From Ascochyta rabiei (taxonomy: Eukaryota > Ascomycota > Dothideomycetes > Pleosporales > Didymellaceae): 64,000 bases of DNA. Below are positions 54,721 through 64,000 of the stretch, in pieces (positions within the stretch are counted from its first letter, which is position 1; every line of letters starts with the position of its first letter). A program made the translations under genes and the position numbers. The notes beneath the pieces are model-generated. The model worked only from the letters and a program-made list of their open reading frames with translations, did no database searches and was not told where the DNA came from. The stretch is taken from NCBI RefSeq assembly GCF_004011695.2, contig NC_082416.1, positions 1,054,001 through 1,118,000 of the forward strand, written 5' to 3'.

Positions 54721-55668
54721 TTAACCGCTCACTACAGTACCACCGTTGGGGTGAATGGTTTGACCACAGATCGAGCTGCTGTCAGGCCCGGCGAGGAACA
54801 CAGCGACAGTGGCAATCTCACTGGGCTGCGAAGGACGGCCAATGGGAGCGGTGAATTGCTTGATGGCCTCCTTGTTCATAGTTGCAGGAATGAGGGGTGT
54901 CCAGACAGGACCGGGCGCAATGGCATTGACGCGAATGCCCTTGGAGACGTACTGGTTGTGCAAAGCACGAGTGAATGCGACAATGGCGCCCTTTGTCGAT
55001 GTGTAGTCGAGCAGGTCTGGGCGGCCAATGTATGCGTTGATAGAAGCATTGTTGATAATGACGGAACCAGGCTTCATGTGGGGCAGGACGTACTTCGAGA
55101 GGTAGAAGTATGGGTGGATGTTGGTGTTGAAGGTGTGCACCCACTGGTCTTCATCGAGGTCCTTGATGTCCTCGACCATGTTCTGGTATGCAGCATTGTT
55201 GAAGAGAATGTCGACACCACCCATCTGCTTGATGGCCTCATCGACTACCTTCTTACAGTTTGCACGGTCCTTCAGGTCTGTAGCGAATGTGTAGCACTTG
55301 CCGCCCTTCTCCTCAACCATCTTCTTGGTCTGTTGTGCATCATCCTCTTCCTCGGGCAGATATGCGATGAAGCTGTCTGCGCCCTCCATGGCGTAGAGAA
55401 TAGCAGATGCGCGACCAATTCCAGAGTCACCGCCGGTAATGATGGCCTTCTTTCCCTTCAGCTTGCCGGCAGCCTTGTAGAGCTCCTTGCCGCCATCCGC
55501 GGTGGGAAGGTGGTCGTACTCGGGCTGAGGGTCCATCTCAGACTCCTTGCCAGGGATGCTGCTCTGCTGCTGAACCTCGGGCTGATAGCCTGGAAAGTGT
55601 CAGAGCCGCAAATGCTATCGAGTGTGGAGTGAATTACCCTGCTCAAACTGGCCCTTGCTGGAAGACAT
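54721..55668 (-). CDS. short-chain dehydrogenase/reductase, classical SDR (2 exons, 299 aa)
   Basis: The exons on the minus strand are 55668-55638 and 55589-54721 (900 nt). The 48-bp intron sits 31 nt into the coding region and restores an N-terminus MSSSKGQFEQGYQPEVQQQS missed by the longest ORF. The cofactor motif TGGDSGIGRA is at about 62-71, NNAA at 141, catalytic Ser near 193 and YTSTK at 206-210, then the PGPVWTPL loop. The long N-terminal arm before the Rossmann fold is typical of bacterial and fungal general-stress/glucose-dehydrogenase-like SDRs (YhdF/Gsp39 group). NADP(H)-linked oxidation of a sugar or polyol is likely; the exact substrate is not readable. The active site is complete. 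Confidence 0.93.
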
Positions 55669-56770
55669 TGTGTGGCTGAGTTCTTAGTGACCCTTTGAAG
55701 AAACTTTTGGTAAATGTAAAATTCTGACAAAGTCGTGAATTGGGTGTAGTGCTAGATGATCTGTTGTCTGAGAGAGCAGCTGTGGTTTTATGGAAGTTCG
55801 CGATTTTCATTGACATCATAACTTAATCACCTTGTGCACACTACACTACAAGGTGGAGCACGCTGCATGGCATTTCATAGAATGTGGTGGTAACTAACAA
55901 AGGACTCGCTGTCCAGAGAAATCTAGGCCTTGTCTCAGAAGCACAAAGCGAAGTGCTTTGGGCTCGCAGTCGAAATCTGACAACGTGTTTGTGGAAAGAA
56001 GCAAACGAGCGTCTGAGTATGGGGACAGCTCGTAGTGCATGGCATAGAAACAATTGAACCCAATCGAGCGTCTGGAGCTACCACGGCGGTTCATCAAACA
56101 AGACTCCTTGCTCTTCCTGTCGTTCTTAGGACGAATTGCTGGTGAGACACCCTGCCGTTGCTCTCTACACGCCTTTGTCGAGATCTCAACGCGACTACGT
56201 CATAAATGCCAAGCAACATCGATCGATTGGATCGCCGGGCCTCAGAGCCGAATTCTATGAACGGCACGGCAGCCGTTGTCTTCAGCCTTGCGAAGCTATT
56301 TGTGAGGGTATGACGTAGCTTGGAAGCCCGAGAATCAGGGTCCAACAAGCTATGGCCGCTGTCAGCACCGCCTCGATTACAAGAACCTGGGACCTTGGTC
56401 TCATCGGGGCCGGAGCTAGAATCCTGCTCGAACACTTTTGGAAAACAACAAGCCACATCAGCAAATTACGCGCCAATAGGCGCCATGTACCACGAGTCGT
56501 GAGACTTTGCGTACGTCCCTGCATGACGTGCCTGTACTGGGCGTGATGATGATCCCACCGTATCTGGGAACCTGCAAGAAGGAACTTGTTTTCGCTGTGT
56601 AAGATAGTGAGAGCTGTAGGTCCGAGACAAAGACATGGTATTATAAAGGCAGGTGTGGTCGTACGTTCATTCCCTCATCTAGTTATCTATCAATATCTTC
56701 CACACTATCTCAAGAGCAACTTAGCAACCCAACAAAACTTTCCTCACAAATCAATCACCCAAACCTCAAC
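55669..56770. promoter_or_regulatory. divergent promoter of SDR and small basic protein genes
   Basis: These 1.1 kb lie between divergent starts. TATAAA at 56642-56647, 124 bp before the ATG at 56771, is a good TATA box, and the leader after it is AC-rich. The SDR side is AT-rich just upstream of 55669. No gene is seen between. Confidence 0.5.
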
Positions 56771-57219
56771 ATGCCTCTTACATCTTCCCGTGCCCACCGC
56801 ACTACGGCTACTCCCCGCACCACGCGGACTACCCGCTCTAGTACCGCCCATCCAAGCCTCAAGAGCAAGCTCCTAGGCGGCGGCACCAACCGACGCACTG
56901 CCACCAAGCGCAATCCTGTGACTGGCTCCACCACAACCACAACCACAACGACCAAGACCACGAGAACAACTGGCGGTCCTCACACTGCTGGCCACCACAC
57001 TACCGCTACTCCGGTTCACCACCACAAGCGCCATGCTACCATGGGCGATAAGGTCTCTGGCGCCCTCACTAAGCTCAAAGGCTCTCTTACTGGCAGGCCT
57101 GGTGTCAAGGTACGTCAACCATCGTAATACAAGTTTATACATGTGCTAACTGTTCTCAGGCTGCTGGCACTCGTCGTATGCACGGTACTGATGGCCGCAA
57201 TGCTCGTCGCGTCTACTAA
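56771..57219 (+). CDS. small Thr/His/Lys-rich basic protein (2 exons, 132 aa)
   Basis: The exons are 56771-57109 and 57160-57219 (399 nt). The 50-bp intron has GTACGT, a GCTAAC branch site and a CAG acceptor. The first 80 residues are Thr/Arg-rich with runs of Thr. The C-terminus has an ordered-looking motif (MGDKVSGALTKLKGSLTGRP then KAAGTRRMHGTDGRNARR) that I think recurs in small ascomycete proteins of unknown role. The strong TATA box and basic, low-complexity make-up suggest high, regulated expression, perhaps in stress or conidia. The function is not known to me. Confidence 0.72.
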
Positions 57220-57929
57220 GTCCGTTTTGAACGATGTTGATGATACCCATTATTGAGCGTTTCTTTTGTTATAATTCATGACACGACTGAAGGGAGGACT
57301 GTACGACAGCGACAATAAGCGAAGTTAATCTTGTACTCATACATTAAATACTAAGAATACACGCGTTTTTCTGCGAAGTGAAACAGCATACATTGAAGGC
57401 TTCCATTAAACAAGAAGGATTCCATGTCATGTTCTATCTATGGCAACCTTCAGATCATGCAACGAAACTAGATTAGTTTCTGCCATCCAGCTTATTGGGC
57501 TTTACTTTCGACTTCCAAATGTGATTTGCTAACATACTAAGTAAGCCTAGAACGTGTCATGAACTAACGAAATAGTAACAAGCGTGTGCTATGGTGGAGA
57601 CAGCTTCCTTGCAGTTGTAGGACCAGTCTCTTCGTCGACGATATCCTCGTCGTCGGTAGTCTCGTCGTCGGTGTGACTGTGCTGACTACCGGTGTTACTC
57701 GGCTGTAGGTTGAGGCGCTTGCTTATTCCTGTAGCTTGCTGTACACGCGTTTTCCTACAGTGTGAACAGGTTTGCATTGGAGGCGCCCACTAAACAATCG
57801 AGATTCTGTCATGTTCGTTTCTCATGGGTATATATATCGTCATATGCGAATGAGGGGTATTTAAACGCGTGATTTATTGGTACACTATGCTGCACGTCCC
57901 GGCGTACCAATCTTTCTCCACATCCACCC
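57220..57929. other. convergent spacer
   Basis: This is the 3' flank of the small basic protein gene and of the MFS gene. A 62-codon minus frame at 57589-57777 (with CSHC and acidic residues) is too weak to call. The sequence is AT-rich. Confidence 0.5.
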
Positions 57930-59750
57930 TTACAACGTTTGCTTGCCCCTGGTCTCGATGGGCAACAGCAGCATACTAAAGAAGGCAGCAATAAACAAGC
58001 CACCCGAAGCATAGATAGGGGCTTTAGGGTTACTCGAGCCAGCTTGGATAGCCACAATCGGTGCACAAAGACCAGCCAAACGGTTGAGGAAGCTAGACAT
58101 TCCAGTTCCCGTACCACGGATCGGCGCGGGGAAAACCTCTGGAGTGTAGGCGTACAGTACGCCGTACATGATGTTTTGAAAGAACGCTTCGAGGCAGGTG
58201 AACGCTAGCTGGAAGTCGGAGTCGGATGAGATGGTGAAAAGGAAGACGAAGACTCCAGTAACAACAGTGCCGAAAGCCATGGTTCCCTTGCGGCCAATGT
58301 ATTTCAAGTCAACGGTCCAGCAAGCGAACAAAGAACCGGGAACACCAACGATAGCGGTGATGGCGTAGTTGCGGTACACAGTGGAGACGCTGTTGGTGAC
58401 TTCGCCGCCGGAGTTGGCAAGGTACTGAGGGAGGAAGGCATTGAAGAGAGGATATCCCATTCCAACAGTTGTCCACTGGAACCAAAGCAGACAAGTCGAG
58501 ATGGCCAACTGGCGGTTTTCGAAGAGGGCGCTGAAGCGCTTGAGTGAAAACTTGCTCAAGGAACGCTTAACGATTTGAAAGACGCTGAGGCCGACATCTT
58601 CTTGTGTGACTTCCTGGTCTCCGCCGACGTAGTTCAGGATGTCTTCGGTGAGCCACGTGGTGGTCTTGTTGTAGTGTGCAATTCCATAGACGGTGGCGAC
58701 AGCCTCGGCCTGGCGACCACGAGAAAGCAGGAACTTGGGTGATTCGTAAAGATGGAAAAGGAAGAAACGACAGACGAACATGAGGGCAGTGATGGCACCA
58801 AGAGTGAGAATAAGGTACCTCCAGCCCATGTTGTCCTCCTTCGCGCACTGACCGAGCGGTGTGTCGGATGAGCAGCTGAAGTTGGGGATGTAAGCCCAAG
58901 CTAGAAGTGAAGCAATTAGGTTGCCAACAGGCCAGAAGACTGAAAGAAGGGTCAGAAGGCTGCCAGAGGTCTGCGGTAAAAACTCCAAGAACAGGGCACC
59001 ATCAACAGGCAGATTGCCACCTACGCCCAGGCCAATGCAGGCGTACAGAGCGCAAGTACCGATCCAGTTGGGACCGCCACCGGAGGCGAGACCGAAAACA
59101 CCAGCGAGGAGAAGTGTGAAGTTGAAAGCCAGACGACGACCGATAATGTCTGAGGCAGTTCCCCAGAATGAAGCCCCGATGCAGAGTCCAAGGAAGAGAG
59201 CGAGCGTGGTGTAACGAACTTCTGTTTCGCTTACGCCAAACTCAGCAGACAGCTGAGGAAGGGTAAGAGCGACACCCTGGAGCCACAAGTTGTCGGCCAT
59301 CCAGCCACCTCCACATAAGGCGAAAAGCTCCCACTGGTACTTGCCCATACCCATGTCTTGGAGAGCTTTGTTGATAACCTTTGACTTGCCTGTAGATGGT
59401 CAGTATTCAACTCCACAACCGATCGTCGACCGAGGCCTGCTGGAAGTAGTCCACGTACGGTCATATGGCGTATCCTGGTCAGCCGCCGCGACGTCTGCAA
59501 GGATCTCTGCCTTTAGCGATTGCACAGTCATTCCATGGTTAACAATACCACTGCCTACATCACTCGGAGGTCGCGTGGGTTGCTCGGTGGGCGCTGCGTC
59601 CTTGTCATCCTTGTTGGCCTTCTCACTTTCATTGGGAACTGCCGAAGAGATGGACGCGCGATGGGTGTTTTCGTCCAGAGGGACCAAGACATTTGGAAAC
59701 TCTGAGACGTCGTGCCTCTTGAAGGGGTTGATAAACATAGTTCGTGGCAT
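57930..59750 (-). CDS. MFS transporter, SV2/sugar-type family (2 exons, 583 aa)
   Basis: The exons on the minus strand are 59750-59459 and 59389-57930 (1752 nt); the 69-bp intron has GTACGT and CAG ends. About 110 cytosolic residues come first. TM1 follows with KYQWELFALCGGGWMADNLW, then the motif-A loop GTASDIIGRRLAF between TM2 and TM3, about 12 helices and a short tail ending ETRGKQTL. The GGGWxADNxW signature marks the fungal branch of MFS near SV2/YceI-type organic-acid and sugar carriers. The substrate cannot be named. The N-terminal arm is acidic and Ser/Thr-rich, a likely phospho-regulated tail. Confidence 0.9.
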
Positions 59751-62190
59751 GTTGTCGCTGGGGTGAGGTGTTGTCGATTTGGGTGCAAGGGGAGGTCACT
59801 TGGCGCGGTGGCCAGGAAGGAATGGAGTTGCTCTAGGGTTTTTTTGCAAAGGCTTATCGCAGAATCGGGTTGTCGCTTGCGTTTGAGTGTGTAAAAGTCG
59901 CGTGGAGATTGTTGCGAGGTTCCTGGGGGGCGTTCGAATCTTCACTTCGCTGTCACCCAAAGCAAAAGAGTGCTAGGAGGCTTGTCGAGCTTGGAGAAGC
60001 TTGTATTGGGAACTGTATACACAGCAAAAGTTGCGGAAGAATTATCGTAACGCAACTCTTACGAGCGCGTCCATGGTAGCGTTCATATACTGGAGAGACT
60101 CGGGCCCCACGACGCGAACCGTTGAACACATGGGTGAGAGTGGAGTCGATCCAGTCTATCAAAACCATCGTACGGCCATACCAAGCATTTGAGGACGACT
60201 GGTAAGGCGAATGACGTAGCCATAGTCATTGCTTGGTCGGCAAACCACTGCCGAGCTGGTGAGGTACCAATGCTCTTCACCGTCAGAACCATCGAATTGG
60301 AGGCTCGTTGTTCGCTTACCCCTCAACGCTAAGGTGCACCGGTTGATGGCGCAAGGGTCTCAGACTTTTCGCACCCACAAAACCCTTCCCTTCGTGAGAA
60401 TGGATCCATTTGCCGTCGGAAACCGCGTGCTGCGAGCATGTGGCAGGACTGCCGCGTCTGTCGCGTTCGCTGATTGCTCACATCGAAACGATGCTAACGT
60501 CACGTCGGAAAGCTTACGTTATAGTTTGCTTTTCACGATGCAAGGTCCTCAAGGCTGTTCTAATACCCACCGCCACGCTCCAATGGAACTGTGATATCGC
60601 GCTCTGTCGTCCCGCCAAATCTTAGCGGAGGACATTGATCACCTGCAATTTGTGTTCATCCTGTTTTTATGTCGTGCTATTCCGAAGGCGGGAGTCCGAG
60701 ATCTTTGATAAAGGCTCCTGCTGGTGAAGAAGCACACCATATCTAAATGCACTCCATCTAATCGGTTCCTAGAGGCAAGCCCTGAGATAGACCCTTGCGA
60801 ATCTAGACTCTAACAATAGCGGAAGGCAAGAGTTATACTGCAGACTGCGAGGATTGTGGACCCTTCCTCCACTCAAAATAGTACAATCTATCTGCTCCCC
60901 TTGTCTCTCAAATCTTCGCGACCGATCGTATGACTTTGGTACGACAATCCTACTCCGTGTCTAAGACTGAAGAATATGCGCCCAGTAACGACGGAAACTC
61001 AGCAGGGTTTAGCTCCCATCAGTAAGCCTTGAAGAGCTGGATTGTGGTACCCACAACTCAGGGATTATAGCCAGCTATGAAGCTTTTTACAGCTAGCATG
61101 TGGTGTAATTGGTGTAATTGTTCAATCCCGGACGCGGAACACAGCTGGTTCCTAAAGGGCAATATGACGTTGAAAACTTGCGTAGGTCCTGGGACGAGTA
61201 ATTTTCGTTATGGGCATCGTATTTTCAAAGGTTCGATCTGCTTCTCATCTTGAGCGCGTCATAGCGGACATCTCGCACTGACCAAAAGATGTTTTTCTCT
61301 GGAGTCTTTTATAGATGATGAAACCATAAATCAACATACAAAGGTGTATCATGAGCTTCAAACCTGCATCAAATTCAAGCAGTATAGTGAGAAGTATCCA
61401 ACAATCTTGCTGTACTTCCAACAGCGAAAGTACTATGTCTTGCTTAGACATCACATACTACAAAATACCGTCTGCAGGTCAGTTTCCTTTTCAATTAATC
61501 CATCAGCGTGAGGCTCAATCTTTCCATTTATCTCGGAACATGTTAAGCGCAACAGGCGTACTGATATCATTGTACAAGTCTTTTGCCCTCACCGCACAGT
61601 TCGACAGCGATACTTATGTGCGACCATGTGATGACCTCCAATCTACAGTAAAGCTGAGATGTATCAGCTTACACTACGCAGTGGATTTCGATTACAATAC
61701 ATTGAGGTCTTCAGCAGAACTTAGGTAAAAACCTTAGACGCTCAAGAAGATTTGCAGTCTTCAAGAACCGATAAGCTCATAGTACTTCAGTACATGATAG
61801 CTGCACTTCAAAGGATTTACAGAGGACGCACGCTTGTGTTTGGATTTTTTAAATTGTGATGGAAACTTCGAACGTAGTCGGGATCTCAGCCACAGCCGAT
61901 GCATTTCGGACTTGTGTCCCTACTTTAGTCGTCATCGCACCCTGCACCCTGAAACTCATCGAAACCTGACTGCCTTCAAACTGCAAACTCCGAAACGAAT
62001 TATTACAGCTGTATACAGTATGCGCTTGGTTCGAGGGCTCTCAGGGTACTTCGTGTCGACTGGATACCGAAATGCTAGTCATCGTAGCGCGAGGCTCAAA
62101 GGTATTCATGGGTTGAGATGCATGTTGCAACCGTAACAAACATCTTTACATTTGAGGAAATAATGGACTGAGTTGTAGTATGGCTAAGAC
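59751..62190. other. 2.4 kb gene-free stretch
   Basis: The first 300 bp are the promoter of the MFS gene. From about 60650 to 62150 the sequence is AT-richer with only short frames. The longest, at 61351-61728 (125 codons), has no domain and an unusual Ser/Cys-rich make-up. Short GTGTAATTG direct repeats lie at about 61101-61121. The right end is the 3' flank of the fungal_trans regulator. Confidence 0.5.
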
Positions 62191-64000
62191 TCAGTAGGGA
62201 AACTGATCTAGGTTTAGATCCTGCCAATCCCATATCTGCTCCATGCCACCCATATCCACGGCCGCCGCACTTCCGAACGAGTTCTGCGCCAGAAACTGAT
62301 CCAGGTCAAAAGATGGATCGCTCGTGAGTGGAATCTCATGGGCCGGCTCCATAGCAATGGACGTTGTTGAGAGGGCTGGTAACAATGTCGATTGCTGGGG
62401 TGGGTAATCAACTGTGGCAATAGACTCTCTTGAAGAGGTATTGTGCACAAGAGGTGGAGGCTCGAATGTGTGGATTGAAGCCGAGGACTGCTTTCGCGCA
62501 CGCTTGCTGTTGCCGGCGCCCCGTGAAAGCTCGAGGTGAGACTGCACCAGTTTGTAGAGGAAAGCGTAAGATGTTGCGCCAATCTTTGTTGTTAGGCTAA
62601 GCTGCTGAAGCATGTCGAGCGAGCCGTCGATGGCATTGGTTACTTCGTCTCGTCGAGGTAGGCAGTGTTCGTAATCGTGAATGATAGCGGAACACAAGAT
62701 AGTTGAGGTGTCGAAGATCGAAAACACGACCACATGAAATTTGGCGTTGATAGGAAACTCATGGTCAAACATACGTCGAGCGACCTTGAGAAGATCAAGA
62801 GCCAGATCAATTCCCATTCGCCTGAACTCATCGTCTCGGTCAGTCTTCTTGTCATCTCGAGCCCGTGTAAGGAACGGCTTCAGAAAGTCGAGCTTGGTCA
62901 TGTACACCACAGTGTGCAGTTGGTGACGCTGGAACACGAAGTACGGATATTCGGCATCAAGGGAAGTGTCTGGATCTGTGAGTCGGAATATTGGTGGTAG
63001 CTCGTCAATGAACTTGTCGAGCTCCGCTTCTATGGTGAGTATCTCATTAGCAGACAAGGCGTCTACGGACTGTGCATCGCCCATGATAGTGTTCAGTCGC
63101 CGGCCAAGGCTGGCTTGAAGAGCCATGTGCGCGAATGGCGACAGCAGGTTTGGCTCCGAGCTAGACTGATCTAGTCGTAGGTTAGGGAGTTTGAAGTTGA
63201 GGTTCTTCTGGTCAATCAGGTTAGGCCTCCCCAGCCAAGCACCCATTTGCCTGCGATGAGAGTTAGTTCCAGGTCATCTCATCTTTTGCAAGCTTACCAA
63301 TCCCAGATATACAGCAACGCCCAGATCCTTCTTCTGATCTCGATGTCGAATTCGCTCAAACCCTCGATATTGGCGTCTCTGTCAATACCGAGCTCTTGCG
63401 CTTCACGAATCGTACAGCCCAGCGCATGCCATGATTCAACAATTTTGGACTCTGATTTGAGCCAGGCGCCTTTTAGGAACTGCTCTTGGACGCGTTCGAT
63501 GCATGTGTTCGACGCTTCGAAACTTCGGCTCAAATGTTCTGCCGCATTCGAAAAACGGTCAGTGAGCTGCTGCAGATTGCAAGCCAGCTCGAACTCAATC
63601 ATTTTCCGCAACGAGGGAGTGAGGTACTGGACAGAGTACGCGCATACTCTCAGCAGCAGACAAGTAAACTCTGGAGACAGGCGCTTACCGGCGCCCCGAT
63701 CAGCCCACCATTGTACGTATTGATCAGTAAAAGTAGGGGCGTATATCGTGCTGTATCGATAGTTGACTACACCTAGAAAATGATTCACAAAAGCGTCTGC
63801 ATAAGATCAGCAAGTTGTTGTTTTTGTTGTTGGGTTGAAAAGCTCCGCACCAGTAATCGATCTTGGCGGAATAGCGTGCAGCACGTGCTCGACAACATCT
63901 ACTCTTTTAGAATCTAGTGCCGTTTGCTTTCGCTGAGTAACCTGGTCTTGATTCAGTGCTTGGAGAGTTTCTTAGGCCAGAAGAACGCTCACATCGTCAA
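62191..64000 (-). CDS. fungal-specific transcription factor, fungal_trans domain, 5' end cut by window (Zn2Cys6 type likely)
   Basis: The visible exons on the minus strand are 63250-62191, 63796-63298 and one from 63851 up to 63958 or 63970. Introns of 47 and 54 bp have good consensus. The middle homology domain is clear: FVNHFLGVVNYRYSTIYAPT, then SWHALGCTIREAQELGIDRD, then FDIEIRRRIWALLYIWDWQM and GAWLGRPNLI, which is the fungal_trans (PF04082) core. The C-terminus is Asp/Gln-rich (DLDQFLAQNSFG, QIWDWQDLNLDQF), suited to an activation region. The Zn2Cys6 DNA-binding exon must lie beyond position 64000, so the class and target genes cannot be given. An in-frame TAA at about 63974 shows the last visible exon must start just after it. 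Confidence 0.85.

Noticed and set aside
54688..55632. 314-codon plus-strand ORF
   Set aside because: It is exactly antisense to the SDR gene, whose motifs, catalytic residues and splicing are clear. It is a codon-bias shadow.
57589..57777. 62-codon minus ORF with CSHC and acidic tail
   Set aside because: Too short, with no paired second zinc knuckle and no homolog known to me.

Overview
The window is nuclear DNA from a filamentous ascomycete (Pezizomycotina). Dothideomycetes is the most likely class, but that is inference. The supporting signs are many short spliceosomal introns of about 48 to 375 bp with GTRNGT donors and YAG acceptors, a HET-domain protein, Zn2Cys6-type and bZIP regulators, MFS permeases and long intergenic spaces rich in microsatellites. 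There are no operons, rRNA genes, CRISPR arrays or intact transposons. About twenty protein genes can be supported. Most are spliced, and their exon joins were checked by phase: the coding lengths given sum to multiples of three.

Layout. 0-12 kb: a C2H2 zinc-finger protein (minus), a repeat-bearing spacer, the dual-specificity phosphatase YVH1 (plus) and an intronless HET-domain protein (minus). 12-26 kb: an IQ plus TCP11 (Sok1-like) protein, a Dal5-type anion permease, a RUS/DUF647 membrane protein with a 13-nt microexon, and an RGS-domain regulator behind a 3.5 kb spacer. 26-36 kb: a 4.8 kb gene-free stretch, a poly-aspartate low-complexity protein (minus), and a divergent leucine-rich SOG2-like protein of the RAM network with a minisatellite in its first intron. 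36-45 kb: a weak membrane-anchored ORF, an AT-rich relic-like stretch, the kinetochore protein Chl4/CENP-N (minus), a divergent MetR/CYS-3 bZIP sulphur regulator, and a Tctex-1 dynein light chain (minus) whose four exons are not visible as one ORF. 45-54 kb: a VTC1-like polyphosphate polymerase subunit (plus, with a CACGTGGG PHO-type site upstream), an MCT-type carboxylate transporter (minus), an 834-residue homeodomain plus C2H2 protein (plus), a small basic protein and COA1 (minus). 54-64 kb: a short-chain dehydrogenase (minus), a small Thr/Lys-rich basic protein (plus), an MFS transporter (minus), a 2.4 kb gene-free stretch, and the 3' part of a fungal_trans-domain regulator cut by the right window edge.

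The genes look like a normal chromosomal arm rather than a pathway cluster. They cover signalling (YVH1, RGS, TCP11/Sok1, SOG2), nutrient response (MetR, VTC1, Dal5-like and MCT permeases), cytoskeleton and chromosome segregation (Tctex-1, Chl4), and mitochondrial assembly (COA1). The points most worth a second look are the two hidden microexons, the zinc-finger module shared by two genes 45 kb apart, the PHO-type site before VTC1, the alternative acceptors and internal start in the MetR gene, and related heptamer minisatellites in two separate 5' regions. I did not find a clear previously undescribed multi-gene system.
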